Shown: piece by piece, positions 1 through 8,768 of the stretch | Layout: every line of letters starts with the position of its first letter | Numbering within the stretch: the first letter of the stretch is position 1 | Assembly: GCF_030056575.1 (NCBI RefSeq) | Contig: NZ_JASHHX010000015.1 | Location: 1 to 64,000, forward strand | From: Rhodoblastus sp. 17X3 | Lineage (GTDB): Bacteria; Pseudomonadota; Alphaproteobacteria; Rhizobiales; Beijerinckiaceae | Length of the DNA stretch: 64,000 nt | Direction of reading: 5' to 3' | Position numbers and translations under genes: made by a program | The notes under the pieces: generated by a model | What the model was told of the DNA's origin: nothing | Database searches by the model: none | What the model saw: the letters and a program-made list of their open reading frames with translations, nothing else

Positions 1-1
1 G

Positions 2-1258
2 ACGGACGGCGGCACGCCGACGCTGACCATTACGGCGAGCCAGCAACTTAACGATGTGGGAGCGCTGGGCGTTATTTCTTCTCCGTATCAACTCTTGGTC
101 GTGCCATCGGCCACTGCCCAGGAATCAAACTCTGGCCTGACAAACAACACCACCGATACGATTACGGTGACCGCGAGCGCCGCTATAGGCAACAGCATCG
201 CCACAGTGGCGATATACGACGGCTCGATCTTCCTCGCCAACGCCACCGCGAGCGGTCTCGGGACCTGGAGCTACACTGCAACCAAGCTCTCCAACGGCGA
301 CCACGCCTTCCATGCGGTCGTGACCGACAGCGCCGGCAATACCACGACGACGGCACCGCTGCCGACGCTGACGGTTGATGCCGCTCCGCCGAATACCACG
401 ATCTCCGAGACGGTGACTTTATCATCCGCGACAACCTCGCCCTCCGTCAAAGTGAGCGGGGTTGCGAGCGATAGCTCGGGCGTCGCGTCCGTTTACATGA
501 ACGGCGGCTCCACGAACCTGCTCGGGGCAGGCGGCATTTGGAGTTATATGCAAAACAACTTAGCGAACGGAGTTCATCAGTACGTTGCGACGATTGCCGA
601 TGCACTCGGCAATACGACAATCGCGACGGGAAGCACCATTCAGGTCAACAACAATAGCAACGTCGCACTCAAGGGAACGGTCGGCGGCGATCAGGTGAAT
701 GTTTCTGCCGGCGGTGTGATTGTCGCAATTACAGATACGACCGGAGGCAACAACAGGGTGGCGTGGATTGCTGGCAACGGCAGCGTTACGATCAACGATG
801 TTACCGGACATAACAACATCAGCCTGACCGGCGGGACGTGCAGCATCACGATTACTGACTCGTCGGGCGGATCAAATACCGTCTCGCTGAACACGAGCAA
901 CGACAAAGTCACCCTCAGTGATAAAGGTTCTGATGTCGTCAATGTCCTCGGCAGCAATGGAAATGAAACCTTGGTGTTCTCGACGCTGCCAAGTCAGGCT
1001 GACACCATCGCGGGTTTCAAGACCAACGACATCATCGGCTTCCTAAATGCTTTAGGCCTAATCGGCGTTGACAACAATTTGAATAACGGGCTTGCCGCAC
1101 ATGACGTTGGCTGGCTCTACAACGCGACGTTGAATGAAACGTTCGTTTATGCCAATCCAAGCGGGTTTAACGAGACGATCATGTCGACAACAATGCCGAC
1201 ATTAGCTCTGGCGGGCAATGTGGCGCTGAGCACAGGCAACTTTAAGTTTCATGTATGA
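2..1258 (+). CDS. C-terminal part of a large Ig-like repeat surface adhesin (5' end outside the window)
   Basis: The reading frame is already open at the first bases, so the gene starts upstream of the window; the GTG at 56 is internal. About 418 residues are visible. Residues roughly 40-200 form two bacterial Ig-like (Big/FN3-type) modules with the recurring pattern G-T-W-S-Y, L-x-N-G-x-H and D-x-x-G-N-T-T. The last ~200 residues are Asn/Thr/Gly-rich and end with a degenerate RTX-like segment (ADTIAGF...NDIIGF). This architecture is typical of giant repeat adhesins exported by type I secretion. No transporter genes adjoin it; an HlyB/HlyD pair lies about 32 kb away. Base composition is visibly less GC-rich than the housekeeping region, which suggests accessory DNA. 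Family assignment is fairly firm; the receptor or ligand is unknown. Confidence 0.75.
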   Translation, partial: TDGGTPTLTITASQQLNDVGALGVISSPYQLLVVPSATAQESNSGLTNNTTDTITVTASAAIGNSIATVAIYDGSIFLANATASGLGTWSYTATKLSNGDHAFHAVVTDSAGNTTTTAPLPTLTVDAAPPNTTISETVTLSSATTSPSVKVSGVASDSSGVASVYMNGGSTNLLGAGGIWSYMQNNLANGVHQYVATIADALGNTTIATGSTIQVNNNSNVALKGTVGGDQVNVSAGGVIVAITDTTGGNNRVAWIAGNGSVTINDVTGHNNISLTGGTCSITITDSSGGSNTVSLNTSNDKVTLSDKGSDVVNVLGSNGNETLVFSTLPSQADTIAGFKTNDIIGFLNALGLIGVDNNLNNGLAAHDVGWLYNATLNETFVYANPSGFNETIMSTTMPTLALAGNVALSTGNFKFHV

Positions 1259-1897
1259 GTTGAAACGCTATCGAGATCGCTAGGGCTTTCTCTAATACGA
1301 TGGCCTGGCCGGTAGAAGCTCTGCTCGAAACGTGCGATGTTGATTGACTCTGGCTGCGGTGTCAATTGTATCTAAAAACTACCGGCCGACAAATTTAACG
1401 TCACTTAAAGTCGTCGCGTCGGTCATGATCTTTTGACGAACAGAATTGGCCGAACATTGCTCATTGTCATATCGCGGTGCAAGAAGGCGCAAGGCGACAA
1501 GTGCCGCTCGTGCTTTTTACGTTTTGCATGTGTTCTGGTATTTTTTCAAGACATCACTGTACCCCTTTTTGTTCTGACCGGGGGTACAGTGTTCTCCGGA
1601 AAAATACCATTTTCAGGCCGGGTCGTGGTTGCGACTTTCGCGATCGGTTCGCAAATCAAACGTTGGTGATGTGTGGCCAGCTATTCTACTCGCCCGCCCC
1701 ATCGGGCTGCGCCGGTCGGTCATGATCCACCTACCGCGGAAAAATGGATGTTGAGGGTTGGGGAATATAGGGAGAAGGATGCCGGTCGAATCGTGGCCGG
1801 TCTGCTATCGGCTCGTTGCGGTCCTACGTCATGAAGGCCCCTCCGGCGGCTAACGCACACTCAGCGGACGTTCCGAATTCGAAATGAACCAGCGCTC
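1259..1897. other. Intergenic region without a convincing gene
   Basis: The short open frames here have no ribosome binding site and no recognisable protein pattern. The stretch is locally AT-richer and holds the nested inverted repeat listed separately (1536-1609). Together with the transposase scrap just downstream it looks like an insertion-sequence scar between two surface-protein genes. Confidence 0.5.
1536..1609. repeat. Nested inverted repeat (cruciform or abutted IS ends)
   Basis: The inner arms are a perfect 11-bp inverted repeat: CACTGTACCCC at 1555-1565 and GGGGTACAGTG at 1581-1591. The outer arms are a perfect 10-bp inverted repeat: TGGTATTTTT at 1536-1545 and AAAAATACCA at 1600-1609. 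Both pairs share the same centre to within a base or two, giving one long interrupted stem. No gene encloses it. It could be a strong RNA hairpin, a MITE-like element, or two transposon ends placed head to head. Confidence 0.6.
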
Positions 1898-2065
1898 GTG
1901 ACCCTGAGGCGCCGGCATTTCGCCTCCGAAGACAAAAACCGCGTCGTGCTGGAGGTGCTTCGCGGCGAGGAAAGCATCACCGACCTTTATCGACGAGTGC
2001 GTGGCGGCGTCCAAAAAATACGAGATCGAGCTTCCATGATCCATAGCCCTCTGATTTCAGGCTAA
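1898..2065 (+). pseudogene. Remnant of an IS3-type transposase OrfA (helix-turn-helix N-terminus)
   Basis: Reading from a GTG at 1898 gives about 55 residues beginning RRRHFASEDKNRVVLEVLRG followed by EESITDLYRR, which resembles the start of IS3-family OrfA proteins (R-R-x-F-S-x-E-D-K-x-x-V-V-L-E). After DLYRR the frame loses similarity. The helix-turn-helix is incomplete and there is no OrfB/DDE domain nearby, so this is a decayed scrap. The assignment rests on N-terminal resemblance only. Confidence 0.4.
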
Positions 2066-2108
2066 GTTATGGTTGCCTCGGACCGCCGGCTTGTCGAGTG
2101 GGGAAATA

Positions 2109-5100
2109 ATGCTTCGAAGCAGCGCATATCGAATGATGGCAACGACAGCGCTGGCGCTCGTTCTACTGACGTGTTGGCTCGATTTGGAGAGCCGAGCTGA
2201 TGGTGGCGCTGGCGGAGGCTTCCTCGGAAGCGGCGGAGCAGGCGGCAGCGGATTTACGGGTAATTCAGGCAACTCCGGCGTCACAGATCCTTTTAACAGG
2301 GGCACCGGCGGGGGTGGCGGAGGCGCAGGTGGCGGGAACGGCGGAAACGGAGGGGCCAGCCCCTTGGGGGGAGCTGGGGGAGCAGGCTCTAGTGGCGGCG
2401 CCGGCGGCGCTGGTGGCGCCGCGACAAGCCCCGATGGAAAAGGCGGAGGCGCAGCCGACCGCGACGGTTTCGGTGGCGGCGGTGGCGGTGGCGGCGGCTA
2501 TAACGGCGCTAACGGCATCTTGACCGGCACCCCGCTTTTTGGCGGCGTCGGCGGCAATGGCGGCGACAGCGGTTTCGGTGGTGGAGGTGGGGGCGGAGCC
2601 GGCGGTTATGGGGCCGTTGTCACCGGAGCGGGCGCGATCGGCAATGCCAGCGCCTTAATCGGCGGTGATGGCGGCAACGGCGGCAACGCCGGCCTTCACG
2701 GTTCTGGCGGCAACGGCGGTGACGGCGGTATAGGCGTGCAGGTCACCATGAATGGGACGATATTAACCAACTCGGGCTCGTTCACCGGTGGGAATGGTGG
2801 CATCGGTGGTTTCGTCTTCTTCGGTGGTGGAGGCAATGGTGGCAACGGCGGAATTGGCGCGTTGATCGAGGGCAACGGGGCGACATTCGTAAATACTGGC
2901 ATCGTAGGCGGTGGAAATGGCGGCAAACAGGGTGCCTCTCCCAAAGGGGGGAACGGGATTGGCGGTAGCGGCGGTGTGGGCGTGCAGTTCTCCGGAAGCC
3001 AAGCAACATTCATCAATTCCGGTACGGTGATCGGCGGCAGCGGCGGCGTAAACATCAGCGGAATGGGACTTTCATCGCCGGGCAGTGACGGCGGCGTTGG
3101 CGTGTCATTCGTCTCGAACGGGGCAACCCTCTCAAATTTCGGAACGATCGTCGGCGGGACTGGCGGAGGCGGAATGTTGCGCAATGGCGATGGCGTCGCT
3201 GGCGTACTGTTCAAGGCCAGCGGCGCGGCATTCGCCAACTTCGGAATGGTCACAGGGGGCAATGGCAGCGGCGGCAACAGCAGCAACACCAGTGGCAGGA
3301 ACGGTGGCGCGGGCGGGATCGCTGCGCAATTCAACGCAAGCGAGGCGACCTTTGCCAATTCAGGTTCGATCGCTGGAGGTAACGGCGGCAGCGGCGGAGG
3401 TAATTTTTTCGCTGGCGTTGGCGATGGAGGCCCTGGTGGCATAGCCGTTCAGTTCGGAACGAGCGGGGCGACATTCACCAATTACGGCAAGGTCACCGGC
3501 GGCACCGGCGGTTCCGCGAGCATCGGCGCTTCGGGTCCGGGCCTGAGCGGCGCGGGCGGCGTCGGAATAGTCGGAAACGGCCTCGCAGTTGTTAACAGCG
3601 GCGCTATAAGTGGCGGACTCTCGGGCGACGGCCTAACGCGTGCGAACGCCATCACATTCACCGGTGGAACAAATGTCTTGGAGCTGTGGAGCAGGTCTAC
3701 AATAGTCGGCAATGTTGCCGCGTTCGGTGCGGGTGATAGTTTGCGATTGGGAGGATCAGGGAACGCGAGCTTCGACGTGAACCAAATCGGCTCGCAATAT
3801 ACTGGCTTCGGTAATTATCAGAAGATCGGCAACGGTGCCTGGACCCTCATCGGCACAAACACTCTTGCCATGCCTTGGAAAGTGCAAGACGGCGTGTTGG
3901 CGATCAATGGATCAATAACGAACGCTGCATTCACTGTGGTGGGCGGGATACTCGGTGGCAATGGAACAGTCTTCGGCATCGTCGTCCAAAGGGGCGGAAC
4001 TGTCGCTCCCGGCGTCCTCGCGCCTTATTCGACTCTCAGCATTGCAGGCGCGGCGAGCTTTGAGCCGGGCTCGATCTTCATCGTCAACGTGAATGCTGCC
4101 GGTCAGAATGACAAACTCGTTTCGGGCGGCGCAACGAATCTATCCGGCGCGAGCCTGCAAGTTGTCGCGGCCGGTGGCTCCTACACGCCTTCGACCCGGT
4201 ACACGCTGATTACCGCCGCCGGCGGGCTGCACGGCGCGTTTGCATCGTTTTCGACCACTGCGAACCTCGCGTTTCTTTCGCCGACCGTTACCTACGACGC
4301 CAATGACGTCTATCTCGGTTTCGTCCCGCGCGTCGGCTTTTCTTCGGTGGCGCTTACGGTCAACCAGTTCAGCACCGCGACCGCGCTGCAGGCGCAGCCC
4401 GCTGGTTCGACCCTGTATGATGCGATGATCGGCCAGACGGCATCCGGCGCCCGTCAAGCCTTCAACGCCTTGTCTGGCGAAATACACGCCAGCGCGATGT
4501 CGGCGGCCGTCGAGGATATGCGCTTGCCGCGCGAGGCCGTCCTCGACCGTCTCACAAGGCCGTATGGCGCGTTTCAGGCCAACGGGTCCACTCCCTTCAT
4601 GGCCAGCGCCGATTTCGGCGCCAAGGACCTCACGCACGTCTGGGCCACTTGGGGGCAGGCCTTCGGATCGAGCGGCCACATTTCCGGCGACGGCAACGCC
4701 GCCTATTTAAATGACAGCCTTGCGGGCTTCATCTTCGGCGCCGACGCCACGATCGACAGCCATTATCGCTTTGGCGTCGCGGCGAGCTACACCCATTCGG
4801 ACTTGAGCGATCCGCAGCGGTACAGTAGCGGCCGCATCGACAGCACGTCGATTGGCTTTTATGGCGGCACGAGCCAGCAGGCGCTTCAATTACGCGGCGG
4901 CGCCTTCTATACGTTCAATCGTTTCAACACGATGAGCAACGTCGCCTTCCCCGGCTTCTATACAAGCGACAGCTCCGGCTACAACGGCAACATCCAGCAA
5001 GCTTTCGGCGAGGCGGGCTGGCGGGTCGCGCTGCCTGACAGTTATAGCCGCTCGAGCTGGGTCGAGCCCTTCGCCGGGATGCTGGGCATGCGGCTTAATA

Positions 5101-5477
5101 CGGATTCCTTCTCGGAATCGGGTTTCGCGGCGGCGCTCAACGGCGCCTCCGGCGGCTATGGATTCGCCGCCTCGACGCTCGGCGTGCGCGCGGAGGGAAA
5201 CTTCCTTGAAAGCGCACCCGTCACGTTCCACTCCATGTTGGGCTGGCGTTATGTCTTTGGCGCGCTAAATCCGGCGGCATCTTTGGCGTTCGCCAGTGCG
5301 CCGACGGTTCCTTTCACCGTCTATGGCGCGCCGATTGCGCGTAACGCCCTCGCGGCGGAAGTCGGCGCGGACTGGCGCGTCGGCCCCACCGCAGTGCTGG
5401 GAATCTATTATTCGGGCCTGATTGGGGGAGGAACCAGCGACAACGCGGTGAAGGGCAAGTTCGAAATGGCGTTCTAG
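2109..5477 (+). CDS. Glycine-rich autotransporter (type V secretion)
   Basis: A 1122-residue protein. I chose the ATG at 2109 over an upstream TTG because it follows a purine-rich GGGGAAATA and opens a plausible signal peptide (hydrophobic TTALALVLLTCW). The passenger is extremely Gly-rich (GGNGG/GGAGG strings) up to about residue 220. It then carries about seven diverged repeats of 34-42 residues with the core A-T-F-x-N-x-G-x-[IV]-x-GG (cores near nt 2757, 2883, 3006, 3126, 3228, 3348, 3471), as in beta-helical passengers. A linker leads to a C-terminal autotransporter beta-barrel (about residues 840-1122) with alternating aromatic strands and a terminal Phe (F-E-M-A-F). Known for the family: the barrel inserts in the outer membrane and exposes the passenger. 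Function is probably adhesion; the substrate is unknown. Confidence 0.85.
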   Translation: MLRSSAYRMMATTALALVLLTCWLDLESRADGGAGGGFLGSGGAGGSGFTGNSGNSGVTDPFNRGTGGGGGGAGGGNGGNGGASPLGGAGGAGSSGGAGGAGGAATSPDGKGGGAADRDGFGGGGGGGGGYNGANGILTGTPLFGGVGGNGGDSGFGGGGGGGAGGYGAVVTGAGAIGNASALIGGDGGNGGNAGLHGSGGNGGDGGIGVQVTMNGTILTNSGSFTGGNGGIGGFVFFGGGGNGGNGGIGALIEGNGATFVNTGIVGGGNGGKQGASPKGGNGIGGSGGVGVQFSGSQATFINSGTVIGGSGGVNISGMGLSSPGSDGGVGVSFVSNGATLSNFGTIVGGTGGGGMLRNGDGVAGVLFKASGAAFANFGMVTGGNGSGGNSSNTSGRNGGAGGIAAQFNASEATFANSGSIAGGNGGSGGGNFFAGVGDGGPGGIAVQFGTSGATFTNYGKVTGGTGGSASIGASGPGLSGAGGVGIVGNGLAVVNSGAISGGLSGDGLTRANAITFTGGTNVLELWSRSTIVGNVAAFGAGDSLRLGGSGNASFDVNQIGSQYTGFGNYQKIGNGAWTLIGTNTLAMPWKVQDGVLAINGSITNAAFTVVGGILGGNGTVFGIVVQRGGTVAPGVLAPYSTLSIAGAASFEPGSIFIVNVNAAGQNDKLVSGGATNLSGASLQVVAAGGSYTPSTRYTLITAAGGLHGAFASFSTTANLAFLSPTVTYDANDVYLGFVPRVGFSSVALTVNQFSTATALQAQPAGSTLYDAMIGQTASGARQAFNALSGEIHASAMSAAVEDMRLPREAVLDRLTRPYGAFQANGSTPFMASADFGAKDLTHVWATWGQAFGSSGHISGDGNAAYLNDSLAGFIFGADATIDSHYRFGVAASYTHSDLSDPQRYSSGRIDSTSIGFYGGTSQQALQLRGGAFYTFNRFNTMSNVAFPGFYTSDSSGYNGNIQQAFGEAGWRVALPDSYSRSSWVEPFAGMLGMRLNTDSFSESGFAAALNGASGGYGFAASTLGVRAEGNFLESAPVTFHSMLGWRYVFGALNPAASLAFASAPTVPFTVYGAPIARNALAAEVGADWRVGPTAVLGIYYSGLIGGGTSDNAVKGKFEMAF

Positions 5478-6206
5478 CGCGGATCCGGGCAAGAAGTGCG
5501 ACGAGCCGCATTGCCCCGCCAAAGGTGGACGGAACGCTTTTTGTCGGCCGGGAGCCGGTCTAGACCGGGCTATAATATGCGGGATCGTCGATCTGGGTCC
5601 GCCTTCGCCAGATTTTCCAAGGCCCGCGGATCACCGATTTCGGCCCGGATCCTTTCACCTTGTAGTAAAAAACGCGGAAGCCTCGCGAGAGATTTTCTGG
5701 GACCACGCCGCGTGAGGTGGCCAATGTCGTATACGATAGACCGATGCAGCCCGTTTTTGAGCAGCCAGCAAAATAGCCATTCTAATATCGGCTACTGATT
5801 TGATTCTGTTTTGCGACCATCCGCATAGCCGGCGTTCATACGCACGTAGAGGTCTGTCCAGGCTGCGGGCGTCGGTGGCGGGATATAGTGCTGCTATTGG
5901 CGCAACCCTGCCGTCGCGTCTCGGTCAGTTCTCGGTCCCAAACCAGACCTTCGGCCTTTGACCGCTCTCCGCCGGTGGCGGCCATTGCCGACTGACGGGA
6001 ACCGGCTCGGAAGCGACATTCCCGGCGTCTGCCACGGATGTCTCATGTCGACCCAAACGAGACTGTCGAGCCCCTGTCGCGATGGTCTCATCATAACTCG
6101 CAATCCGTCATTCTGACGCTTTCCGCCCGAGGCCACCGCCCCATCATCAACCGGCTGCCGATTTGCGTCAGCGGATAAACCATCATGTGGCTTCGACCTC
6201 GAGGTT
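5478..6206. other. Intergenic region of decayed coding fragments
   Basis: No complete gene is supported. Besides the outer-membrane-protein scrap listed separately, a minus-strand frame ending at a stop at 5560-5562 and open back to about 5786 reads like protein (for example GFRVFYYKVKGSGPK and YYSPV at its end). It has no start codon in context and matches nothing I recognise. The region looks like eroded accessory DNA downstream of the autotransporter. Confidence 0.4.
5792..5895 (-). pseudogene. Fragment of an Omp25/Omp31-like outer membrane beta-barrel protein
   Basis: The minus strand encodes about 33 residues reading YIPPPTPAAWTDLYVRMNAG and then YADGRKTES before a stop at 5792-5794; an in-frame stop also precedes it. 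Rhizobial Omp25/31-family porins begin their mature part with P-P-P-x-P-x-x-W-T-G-F-Y-V-G-x-N-A-G-Y, which this matches with substitutions (G-F to D-L, G to R). The rest of the barrel is absent. I read it as a residual piece of a deleted gene; a chance match is possible because the piece is short. Confidence 0.35.
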
Positions 6207-7214
6207 TCATCCGCCGAGAAAAGCTTTTTGCGCCTCCACCGTCAGCAACTCGCCTTGTTCCTTGTAACGGGGCGAATGGTGCAGGGTGACGAGGCGCTTG
6301 GCTCCGGCCTTGCGGCCGAGCCAGCCGGCCTGGCGCGCGGTGAGATGGCGACGGTCTGCGGCGACCGCGCAATCGGCGTCCAGGAACGCCGCCTCGATGA
6401 AGAGGATATCGGCATCGCGGGCGAGGGCGACGATTTTTCCTTCATTTTCCGGCGTGAAGGCGCAATCCACGACATAGGCGATCTTGCGGCCGGGTCCGGC
6501 TTTCAGGATCTCCCGCTTGAGCAGGCCGAGCGGCAGCGTCGCGGGGCGTCCTACGGCGTCGAGCCAGTCGACTTGTATAGGCGAGTCATCGCTGGTTTCG
6601 CCGAGGACGGCGTCCTTGAGCCTGCGCAGCCAGGACCCCACCGCAAGGCCCAGGCTCGCGACCTTGCTGCGCAGGATATTGAGCTCCATCCGTTCCTGTA
6701 GGGTGAAGCCGAGAACGGGTATGCCATGATCCAGCGTGGAAGCTCGGACCAGAAAGTCCGGCTCGCGGATCAAGATGCCGTCGTCATATTGAGGACATTC
6801 GCAGTCGGCCCGGACGAAACGCGATCGCCCCTGAAACTCCGCCGCGGACATAAAACCCGTCTCATCGACATCGATGACGCGAATGACCAGATTGCCGTCA
6901 TAGCCCTCGACAAGATTCCAAGTATAGGCCTTCAGCTTGTGCTCGACCGCCTCGATCATGCCGGGCGGGCCATAGATGCGTAAAGATTTTTCCCTGCCGA
7001 TCAGAAGGCGGAGAAGCGAGTCGAAGCCGGCAAAATGGTCCATGTGGCGATGGGTGACGAAAACCTCGCCGACCCGCAGAAGCTTTCGCGGCGAGACATT
7101 GGCGTGGTCGCCGAGATCGAAAAGCACCGCCCGGCGCTGGAAGACCAGGTCGACATAAAGTCCGGCGTCGCCGAAGCGATCATTGACGAGTTGAGGATCG
7201 AAATGGCGGGGCAT
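6207..7214 (-). CDS. MBL-fold metallohydrolase, ribonuclease Z-like
   Basis: A 335-residue metallo-beta-lactamase-fold protein. The signature T-H-R-H-M-D-H at about residues 54-60 supplies the zinc ligands, Asp and His residues follow (VVDCAFTP and T-L-H-H-S-P-R-Y near the C-terminus), and the overall layout matches the ElaC/RNase Z family (COG1234). RNase Z enzymes trim tRNA 3' trailers, but many bacterial members of this size act on unknown substrates and in a CCA-encoding genome the role is unclear. The gene is monocistronic, with no close partner on the minus strand. The ribosome binding site before the ATG is weak. The family is secure, the substrate is not. Confidence 0.8.
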   Translation of the reverse strand: MPRHFDPQLVNDRFGDAGLYVDLVFQRRAVLFDLGDHANVSPRKLLRVGEVFVTHRHMDHFAGFDSLLRLLIGREKSLRIYGPPGMIEAVEHKLKAYTWNLVEGYDGNLVIRVIDVDETGFMSAAEFQGRSRFVRADCECPQYDDGILIREPDFLVRASTLDHGIPVLGFTLQERMELNILRSKVASLGLAVGSWLRRLKDAVLGETSDDSPIQVDWLDAVGRPATLPLGLLKREILKAGPGRKIAYVVDCAFTPENEGKIVALARDADILFIEAAFLDADCAVAADRRHLTARQAGWLGRKAGAKRLVTLHHSPRYKEQGELLTVEAQKAFLGG

Positions 7215-7756
7215 GGTTTCGGGGCCACGAGCGCAAATGCGTGTCGAAAAGCTTGACGGACAAATCCACTATCAGGCCCGGACACGGCCTCGCGCAATTA
7301 TTTCTCGCCATGTCGCCGCATCGACAGTTTGTAAAACGAAGCCGAACGGCGTGGAGGCCTGCCATTGCCGCGGCGAGGCGATGGATATTTTGCTCGCACA
7401 GATAAGATCGTCCCGCCGCACAACCATCGCCGAGTCCGTTCGCGTGCAGTTGGATAAGGACGGCGGCGCTCCGGGCGCCGCGCCATCCGCCGTCTGATCG
7501 ACGCCGGGCCACATCTTGCCTTCTCAACGGCATAGCAGGCGTCGACTTGCGAGATTGTCCGCCTCCGCCAGCCGCGACCAGCGCCCGATCTCCGCCGCTA
7601 CTTCGTTCTGCGGCGACGTGGTCGCGGGACAGGCGTTTCCACGGGGCGCTGTCTATGTATACGGTTGTGGGCCGCGCGCCTGGCGTGCATGAATGGTGGA
7701 AATCGCGGGAAATGTCCGGTGCCGACGAGCCCGCCACGCCTTTTGGGAGAAATGTC
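7215..7756. other. Divergent intergenic region between the RNase Z-like and stress-protein genes
   Basis: This 540-base stretch separates two divergent genes and must contain both promoters. The open frames through it have no recognisable protein pattern. I see no clear sigma-70 pair, repeat or hairpin worth naming apart from the GGGAGA ribosome binding site at 7745-7750 for the downstream gene. Confidence 0.4.
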
Positions 7757-8623
7757 ATGGGGATCAAAGACATCCTCGTTCACCTCGGCGCCGGCGGAAG
7801 CGCGGAATCCGCGAACGCCCTCGCCTTGACGCTCGCCGAGCGCGCCGGCGCGCGCGTGACGGCGGCGGCGGTCGTCTTCGATTTCCCGTATCCCGCGCCC
7901 GAGCCGACCAGCACGACTCCCGATTGGGGTTTCATCGACTATGAGGCATTCGCGAAAATCCGCGAAACACGTCGGCGCGACGCTGAAAAATCTTATGAAG
8001 CCTTCGCCTCGTCCGCGCCGAACCAAGCGGAGATGGAATTTGTCCTGATCCAGGCTTTTCGGGAAAAGGCGCGCGACGATTTCGCGCGGCTGGCGCGGCA
8101 TTTCGACTTTCTCGTCATCGCGGCGGGCGGCGATTGGAACGCGGCAGAGCCGGATGGGGGCGAGGACCGCGCCGATCTGATATCAAGCGCGCTTTTCGGC
8201 TCCGGCCGGCCGCTTTTCATCGTCCCGCCGGCGCCGGCCGCCGGCGCTCGGCTCGACAAGGCCCTGGTTTGTTGGGACGGCGGGGCGCAGGCGGCCCGCG
8301 CCCTCGCCGAATCGCTGCCGCTGCTCGCCGGCGCCAGGGAGGTCGAGGTGACCTGCGTCACTGGGGAAGGCGAAAGTTCGAAGAAACTGCCGGGCTTCGG
8401 GATCACCCGGCATCTGGCGCGACACGGGATTGCGGCGACCCTGCGGGAAATCGCCGCCTCGAACGACGTTGGATCGACGATCCTCGACCATGCGCGCGAA
8501 ATTGGCGCGGATTTCCTGGTCATGGGCGGCTATGGCCATTGGCGGGTGACCGAACTCATCCTCGGCGGCGCGACACGAACGATACTCGCCGCCTCGCCCA
8601 TTCCGGTCTTCATGGCCCATTGA
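7757..8623 (+). CDS. Universal stress protein (UspA family, tandem-domain)
   Basis: A 288-residue cytoplasmic protein. The ATG at 7757 is preceded by GGGAGA with good spacing, whereas longer upstream starts add a sequence without Usp character. The N-terminal half starts with a Usp first strand (KDILVHLG). The C-terminal half ends in the ATP-binding signature G-G-Y-G-H-x9-G-G-A-T-R-T-I-L and closes with the usual S-P-I-P-V-F-M. Two-domain Usp proteins are known to respond to starvation, oxidative stress or hypoxia, usually by binding ATP. It stands alone, divergent from the RNase Z-like gene. Confidence 0.85.
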   Translation: MGIKDILVHLGAGGSAESANALALTLAERAGARVTAAAVVFDFPYPAPEPTSTTPDWGFIDYEAFAKIRETRRRDAEKSYEAFASSAPNQAEMEFVLIQAFREKARDDFARLARHFDFLVIAAGGDWNAAEPDGGEDRADLISSALFGSGRPLFIVPPAPAAGARLDKALVCWDGGAQAARALAESLPLLAGAREVEVTCVTGEGESSKKLPGFGITRHLARHGIAATLREIAASNDVGSTILDHAREIGADFLVMGGYGHWRVTELILGGATRTILAASPIPVFMAH

Positions 8624-8768
8624 AACCACTCTGCGAATGGGCCCCAGGACTCTCCCCTAAACCCGAGGGACAAGGGATCTCAGGTCAATTGGCTGTTAGA
8701 TTGGCGAAAACCAGCGCGCGGCAATGCCCTGGAGCTCAAGAAACGAAACTCCGAGCAGACCGGGTTGC

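Noticed and set aside
1433-1669. 78-codon plus-strand frame
   Set aside because: No ribosome binding site, crosses the nested palindrome, and has no recognisable protein pattern.
2696-3442. A Pro-rich 248-codon minus-strand frame
   Set aside because: Poly-Pro is simply the reverse complement of the Gly-rich autotransporter repeats.
5496-5798. 100-codon plus-strand frame downstream of the autotransporter
   Set aside because: Begins within the tail of the previous gene region and lacks protein character; the minus strand holds better fragments.
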